Positions 60,402 through 64,000 of a stretch of 64,000 bases of DNA are shown here, one piece after another. Made by a program: the position numbers and the translations under genes. This DNA is from Sphingobacterium oryzagri (lineage in GTDB: Bacteria; Bacteroidota; Bacteroidia; Sphingobacteriales; Sphingobacteriaceae). The notes below the pieces were generated by a model. It made no database searches and was not told where the DNA came from. It was given only the letters and a program-made list of their open reading frames with translations. Numbering within the stretch: position 1 is the stretch's first letter; each line of letters starts with the position of its first letter. The DNA lies in contig NZ_CP117880.1 in assembly GCF_028736175.1 (NCBI RefSeq), positions 4,092,001-4,156,000 on the forward strand, read 5' to 3'.

Positions 60402-61136
60402 TTAAAGCATCAATGCGGTGATGATGTAATCGGAAGCTAAAATCGAGATACAGCCTATCACGACAGCTTTCGTTCCTGCTTGTCCCACTTCTAGCGCACC
60501 ACCGCGCACGTTGAAGCCCATATAAGCCGGCACAGTGGTAATAATAAAGCCAAAGAAAAAAGCCTTGACCAAAGCAACCGTTACGGTAAATCCATTAAAA
60601 CCGCCTTGTATACCTTGGATATAATCGGATGGTGCGACCGCACCGGAAAGCGAACCACCCATTAAACCGCCACTGATGGCGCAGAAAATAGCGATGATAA
60701 CCAGCACCGGAACCATGATAACACCCGCCAAAACTTTCGGCAAGATGAGATATCCGGGCGCGTTAATACCCATAATTTCTAAGGCATCGATCTGCTCGGT
60801 GACGCGCATTGACCCGATTTGCGAAGAAATTGCCGAACCCACCTTACCCATCAAAACCAGTGCTGATATGGTCGGACCAAGTTCCAAAATATTGGAATCT
60901 CGGTTGATTTGCCCAATTACTGTAGGCGGAATAAGATCTGAAACCAACTGGAATGCAATTTGCAAAGTCATAACGGCACCAATAAAGGTGGAGATGATCA
61001 CGATCAAACCCAGCGAGCCCAACCCTATTTCATTCATTTCGTGAAAAATCTCTTTTAAGTATATCTTCCATTTTTCAGGCTTTTTAAAAACCTTCCGTAA
61101 CAGCAAAACATACGCGCCAAAATGGTGGAATATCAT
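60402..61136 (-). CDS. MlaE family ABC transporter permease
   Basis: Permease subunit of the phospholipid transporter: five hydrophobic helices with the family motifs IVIISTFIGAVMTLQ, VGSAISSQIGSMRVTEQIDALEIMG and APSDYIQGIQGG. The chosen ATG at 61136 (MIFHHFGAYVLLLRK) gives the normal length of 244 residues. An upstream in-frame start at 61235 would add a Cys-rich stretch with no counterpart. Together with the MlaF-like gene it likely controls outer-membrane lipid asymmetry. Confidence 0.9.
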   Translation of the reverse strand: MIFHHFGAYVLLLRKVFKKPEKWKIYLKEIFHEMNEIGLGSLGLIVIISTFIGAVMTLQIAFQLVSDLIPPTVIGQINRDSNILELGPTISALVLMGKVGSAISSQIGSMRVTEQIDALEIMGINAPGYLILPKVLAGVIMVPVLVIIAIFCAISGGLMGGSLSGAVAPSDYIQGIQGGFNGFTVTVALVKAFFFGFIITTVPAYMGFNVRGGALEVGQAGTKAVVIGCISILASDYIITALML

Positions 61137-61253
61137 AGAATAAAAAACGCTAAAATTAACATTATCGCAAGATACGCATTTGCAGGGAAGAAAATTCACC
61201 GACCTAATGCATTCTTTTACCGAAGATATTAACAATATAACCTAAAACTGGTT

Positions 61254-61282
61254 TTGTAAAAAATTAGTATCTTATAGATTTG
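61254..61282 (+). promoter_or_regulatory. Promoter of the LiaF-like gene (TTG, 18-bp spacer, TAGATTTG)
   Basis: TTTTG ending at 61256 and TAGATTTG at 61275-61282 are separated by about 18 bases, a good match to the Bacteroidota promoter layout. Predicted start about 25 bases before the ATG at 61313. Confidence 0.6.
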
Positions 61283-61312
61283 AGGTATATATTTACATTT
61301 GAAATAGAAATT

Positions 61313-62239
61313 ATGGAAAATAAAATCACCGCTGGCATCTGGTTCGTCTTCATAGGATTGATCCTTTTGTTTCACAATATCGATGTAATTGATTTCAATT
61401 TTATCGCGACCCTGAAATATTGGCCTTTATTGATTGTGATTGTGGGTATCAATCTCATGGTGCAGAATCGTGCAAACGGCAATTACATCAAGATTGGTGC
61501 AAATGTGCTTTTTCTAGGATGGATAACTTATGCAGGGCTAACCGCTCCTGCTAGTCATTGGACGTCCGAACTGTTGAATAACAAGGATATTAAAATTGGT
61601 AATCTGGATGATGACGATCCGCTATCAAACCGCGTCGAAATATTGACAGACAGCAGCGCTACATCGGCCTCGCTGGAGTTTAATGGTGGCGCAGGCAAAT
61701 TCGAAATCAACACCGATAGCGCGCAGCAGCTAGTCGCTGCGCATAGTGAAAATGAAAATATGGGTATGAATATTCGCTCGCGTGTTGAAGAAGGCAAGCA
61801 ACTGGTCGAACTCAATGCCAAACCCACCAATGATAGCAAAAAAACTGGCAAAGTCTTTATCCAAATCAACCAAAATCAGCTATGGGATCTGGAATTTAAT
61901 TACGGTGCCGCCAGCATCGAAGGCGATTTATCCAAGCTGCGCTTTAAAAATCTAGACATTAATACCGGCGCGAGCAACATGGACGTAAAATTAGGCATGC
62001 CAAAAACCGAAGTGGCGAGGATTGCTATTGCCACAGGTGCTTCAAAAATACATTTCAGCATTCCGAAAGAGGCGGCAGCGAAAATAAAATACAGCTCGAT
62101 ACTCTCTAAAAATTCCTTCGAAGGATTCGAGAAAAATAAGAATGGTGTAGCACAAACGGCTAACTACAATGAGGCGGCCAATAAATTTGAAATAGAACTT
62201 GACGGAGCAGCCAATACATTTACAATAACCCGCTATTAA
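61313..62239 (+). CDS. LiaF-like membrane protein (DUF5668/toast-rack type)
   Basis: 308-residue protein: an N-terminal membrane region of two or three helices (MENKITAGIWFVFIGLILLFHNIDVI and WPLLIVIVGINLMVQ) typical of LiaI/LiaF-like domains, followed by a repetitive beta-rich domain (about 100-300) with Asp/Ser/Ala/Gly-rich strands, the toast-rack fold. In Firmicutes LiaF restrains the LiaRS stress response; in Bacteroidota such proteins are mostly uncharacterised. The ATG at 61313 was chosen because the earlier in-frame start at 61280 overlaps the -7 box. Divergent from mlaE. Confidence 0.8.
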   Translation: MENKITAGIWFVFIGLILLFHNIDVIDFNFIATLKYWPLLIVIVGINLMVQNRANGNYIKIGANVLFLGWITYAGLTAPASHWTSELLNNKDIKIGNLDDDDPLSNRVEILTDSSATSASLEFNGGAGKFEINTDSAQQLVAAHSENENMGMNIRSRVEEGKQLVELNAKPTNDSKKTGKVFIQINQNQLWDLEFNYGAASIEGDLSKLRFKNLDINTGASNMDVKLGMPKTEVARIAIATGASKIHFSIPKEAAAKIKYSSILSKNSFEGFEKNKNGVAQTANYNEAANKFEIELDGAANTFTITRY

Positions 62240-62252
62240 TGTAAAAAATAGC

Positions 62253-62260
62253 TAACTTTG
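62253..62260 (+). promoter_or_regulatory. -7 promoter element TAACTTTG of ispG
   Basis: Exact TAnnTTTG match nine bases before the ispG ATG, predicting a leader of only a few nucleotides. A -33 element is not clear. Confidence 0.45.
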
Positions 62261-62269
62261 TGGCTACGC

Positions 62270-64000
62270 ATGGACACGAAAGACGCAATTCAATTAGCCG
62301 GGGTATATTGTAACTCCAAGACGACTTACAGCAGGTTTGTTACGCGAGAAGTACAGATTGGTGATATTCCGATGGGCGGTGACAACCCGATCCGTATTCA
62401 AAGTATGACAACGGTGGATACGATGGACACTGTTGGTTCTATCGAGCAAACCATACGCATGGTAGACGCCGGTTGTGAATATGTTCGGATTACAGCTCCG
62501 AGTATTAAGGAAGCTGAAAACCTGGCCTTGATTAAAAAAGGATTGCTGGCGCGTGGATACCGTGTCCCGCTGGTCGCCGATATTCATTTTACGCCCAACG
62601 CGGCAGAGGTAGCTGCACGTGTTATTGAAAAAGTGCGTATCAATCCGGGCAACTATGCCGATAAAAAGAAATTTGATCAAATTGATTATACCGACAGTGC
62701 TTACCAGGCGGAGCTGGACCGTATCTACAAAAAATTTGCTCCGCTAGTCAAAATTTGTCAGGAATATGGCACCGCCATGCGTATTGGCACCAATCATGGT
62801 TCGTTATCTGACCGTATCATGAGCCGTTATGGTGATACACCAGAAGGCATGGTCGAGTCGGCACTTGAATTTATGCGCATTTGTGAAGACCTCAATTTTT
62901 ACAATTTAGTGGTTTCAATGAAGTCTTCTAATCCGCAGGTGATGGTGCGCGCCTATCGACTTCTCGTTGAAAAGATGGTGGCCGAAAACATGAATTATCC
63001 GCTGCATTTAGGAGTTACCGAAGCCGGCGAAGGCGAAGATGGACGGATAAAATCTGCCGTTGGTATCGGCACATTGTTGGAAGACGGGCTTGGCGATACC
63101 GTACGCGTTTCGCTGACCGAAGAACCGGAGAAAGAAGCTCCTGTTGCGATTGCACTTGTAAACCGATACAGCAGACGTAAGCAAGCCAGCGAACAAGAAA
63201 CTTCACGTGAGATTATCAATATCGCCGGTCATACCAATACGACCGCTTACGAAGCACAAGAGGTCAATGCGTTTATCGGCGGCTCACTTGTGCCACGCGT
63301 CGTGGTAGATATTTCAGCTGAAAACTTAAAAGATCCCTTTATCTTGCAAGCTGTTGGCTATCGCTACGATGCCATCAACGACAAATACCATATGGGCGAT
63401 CAGTCTGTAGACTTCGTCTACCTGGCCGATAAGCTTCCGTCATTTACATTGCCGGGCAACCTGAAAGTGATCTACGATTATCAAACCTGGCTTTTGTTGG
63501 AAGACAAAGCCAATAAACATCCCCTTTACCAATTAGCCGAGTTTCAAGCGGCCGAGATCAAAGATGCGTCTTTAAATCTGGTTTGTATAAAAAACAGCGA
63601 CCTGCTAGGTGATAGCTTTGCTGCGTTTCAGCCCGACAAAACGATCGTGTTTATTTTGGAAACCGACGAACTACATGGCATGGCCGATCAACGTCAGTTT
63701 TTTAACAACTTGCAGACGTTGGGCATTGCAAATCCGGTTATCATTAAACGCTCTTACGCGGCAGCTGATTTCTCAGGTCCTGTAGGCGATATGATGCATC
63801 CGGAAGAGCCTATTTCTAAAATCCAGCTGTATGCTGCTACCGATCTTGGAGCTTTACTGGTTGATGGTTTAGGTTCTGGCGTTTGGATAGACTCGCCGGC
63901 CACACCGATGGATAAGCTTGCTTCTATCGCTTTTGGTATTTTACAAGCTACCCGTTCGCGTATTTCAAAAACAGAATATATCTCTTGCCCAAGTTGCGGC
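62270..64000 (+). CDS. ispG: 4-hydroxy-3-methylbut-2-enyl diphosphate synthase (3' end outside window)
   Basis: Iron-sulfur enzyme of the MEP isoprenoid pathway that makes HMBPP. 577 codons are present without a stop, so the window ends inside the gene. The TIM-barrel start reads MGGDNPIRIQSMTTVDT, with VPLVADIHFTPNAA and MRIGTNHGSLSDRI further on; the large insertion (A2 domain) seen in Bacteroidota and plants follows. The last residues ISCPSCG hold two of the cluster cysteines, so the C-terminal domain has just begun. The ATG is nine bases after a -7 octamer, and the gene is about 30 bases after the LiaF-like stop. Confidence 0.96.
   Translation, partial: MDTKDAIQLAGVYCNSKTTYSRFVTREVQIGDIPMGGDNPIRIQSMTTVDTMDTVGSIEQTIRMVDAGCEYVRITAPSIKEAENLALIKKGLLARGYRVPLVADIHFTPNAAEVAARVIEKVRINPGNYADKKKFDQIDYTDSAYQAELDRIYKKFAPLVKICQEYGTAMRIGTNHGSLSDRIMSRYGDTPEGMVESALEFMRICEDLNFYNLVVSMKSSNPQVMVRAYRLLVEKMVAENMNYPLHLGVTEAGEGEDGRIKSAVGIGTLLEDGLGDTVRVSLTEEPEKEAPVAIALVNRYSRRKQASEQETSREIINIAGHTNTTAYEAQEVNAFIGGSLVPRVVVDISAENLKDPFILQAVGYRYDAINDKYHMGDQSVDFVYLADKLPSFTLPGNLKVIYDYQTWLLLEDKANKHPLYQLAEFQAAEIKDASLNLVCIKNSDLLGDSFAAFQPDKTIVFILETDELHGMADQRQFFNNLQTLGIANPVIIKRSYAAADFSGPVGDMMHPEEPISKIQLYAATDLGALLVDGLGSGVWIDSPATPMDKLASIAFGILQATRSRISKTEYISCPSCG

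Noticed and set aside
1..64000. CRISPR array, insertion sequence or rRNA operon
   Set aside because: No regularly spaced repeats with unique spacers, no transposase gene with terminal inverted repeats, and no rRNA sequence was seen.

Overview
The window reads as a chromosomal segment of a Bacteroidota bacterium of the Sphingobacteriaceae type (Sphingobacterium/Pedobacter-like). Supporting signs are a SusC-like carboxypeptidase-regulatory-domain/beta-barrel protein, LytTR and orphan membrane histidine kinases, a DUF1080 lipoprotein, an ATP synthase operon that ends at atpG without atpD and atpC, the short-Q-loop cytochrome bd, an unusually long IspG, and repeated TAnnTTTG octamers (the Bacteroidota -7 promoter element) just upstream of genes. 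Coordinates are window coordinates. No database search was run, so family names come from reading motifs.

Layout. 1-7.7 kb: a LytS/LytTR two-component pair, a PQQ-type glucose/sorbosone dehydrogenase-like lipoprotein, a DUF1634 + TauE/SafE exporter pair, an orphan sensor kinase and a cupin. 8-10.4 kb: cydAB with an elaborate upstream region. 11-16.5 kb: a small lipoprotein, an OafA/YrhL acyltransferase with a Ser-to-Cys change in its SGNH motif, a Qnr-like pentapeptide protein, an ohr gene with a perfect operator-like palindrome and a (TAATC)10 array at its 3' end, an NlpC/P60 hydrolase and a small barrel. 16.6-18.8 kb: a small accessory patch with a decayed tyrosine-recombinase tail, an AbiEi/AbiEii (type IV) toxin-antitoxin pair behind two tandem inverted repeats, and a tRNA-Met gene. 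19-23 kb: START-like protein, LptF/G permease, ribBA, DCC1 thiol oxidoreductase. 22.9-27.1 kb (minus): a tightly packed kinase-regulator-TPR-hemE-hemJ-barrel operon. 27-34.8 kb: HAD phosphatase, secreted lipoproteins, a large outer-membrane barrel, clpS and fabH.

34.9-42.5 kb (minus): a lipid hydroxylase, then a four-gene overlapping cluster of PorV/PorQ-like barrel, a ComEA-type helix-hairpin-helix domain fused to an outer-membrane barrel, ComEC and RecQ. This is the most interesting block: it looks like a DNA-uptake route whose outer-membrane part carries its own DNA-binding domain. 42.7-48.6 kb: ATP synthase operon atpZ-(unknown)-atpBEFHAG with an intrinsic-terminator-like hairpin between atpE and atpF. 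48.7-64 kb: PIF1-like helicase, a cupin, a transglutaminase-like protein, parE, purU, an unrecognised 598-residue protein with nitronate-monooxygenase-like glycine motifs and clustered cysteines, an rRNA methyltransferase, mlaF/mlaE, a LiaF-like membrane protein and the 5' part of ispG, cut by the window end.

Most of the window is ordinary core metabolism and envelope biology. The accessory content is confined to the AbiE patch. Many convergent gene pairs share strong bidirectional hairpin terminators, and several genes have the -7 octamer so close to the ATG that their mRNAs are predicted to be leaderless or nearly so.
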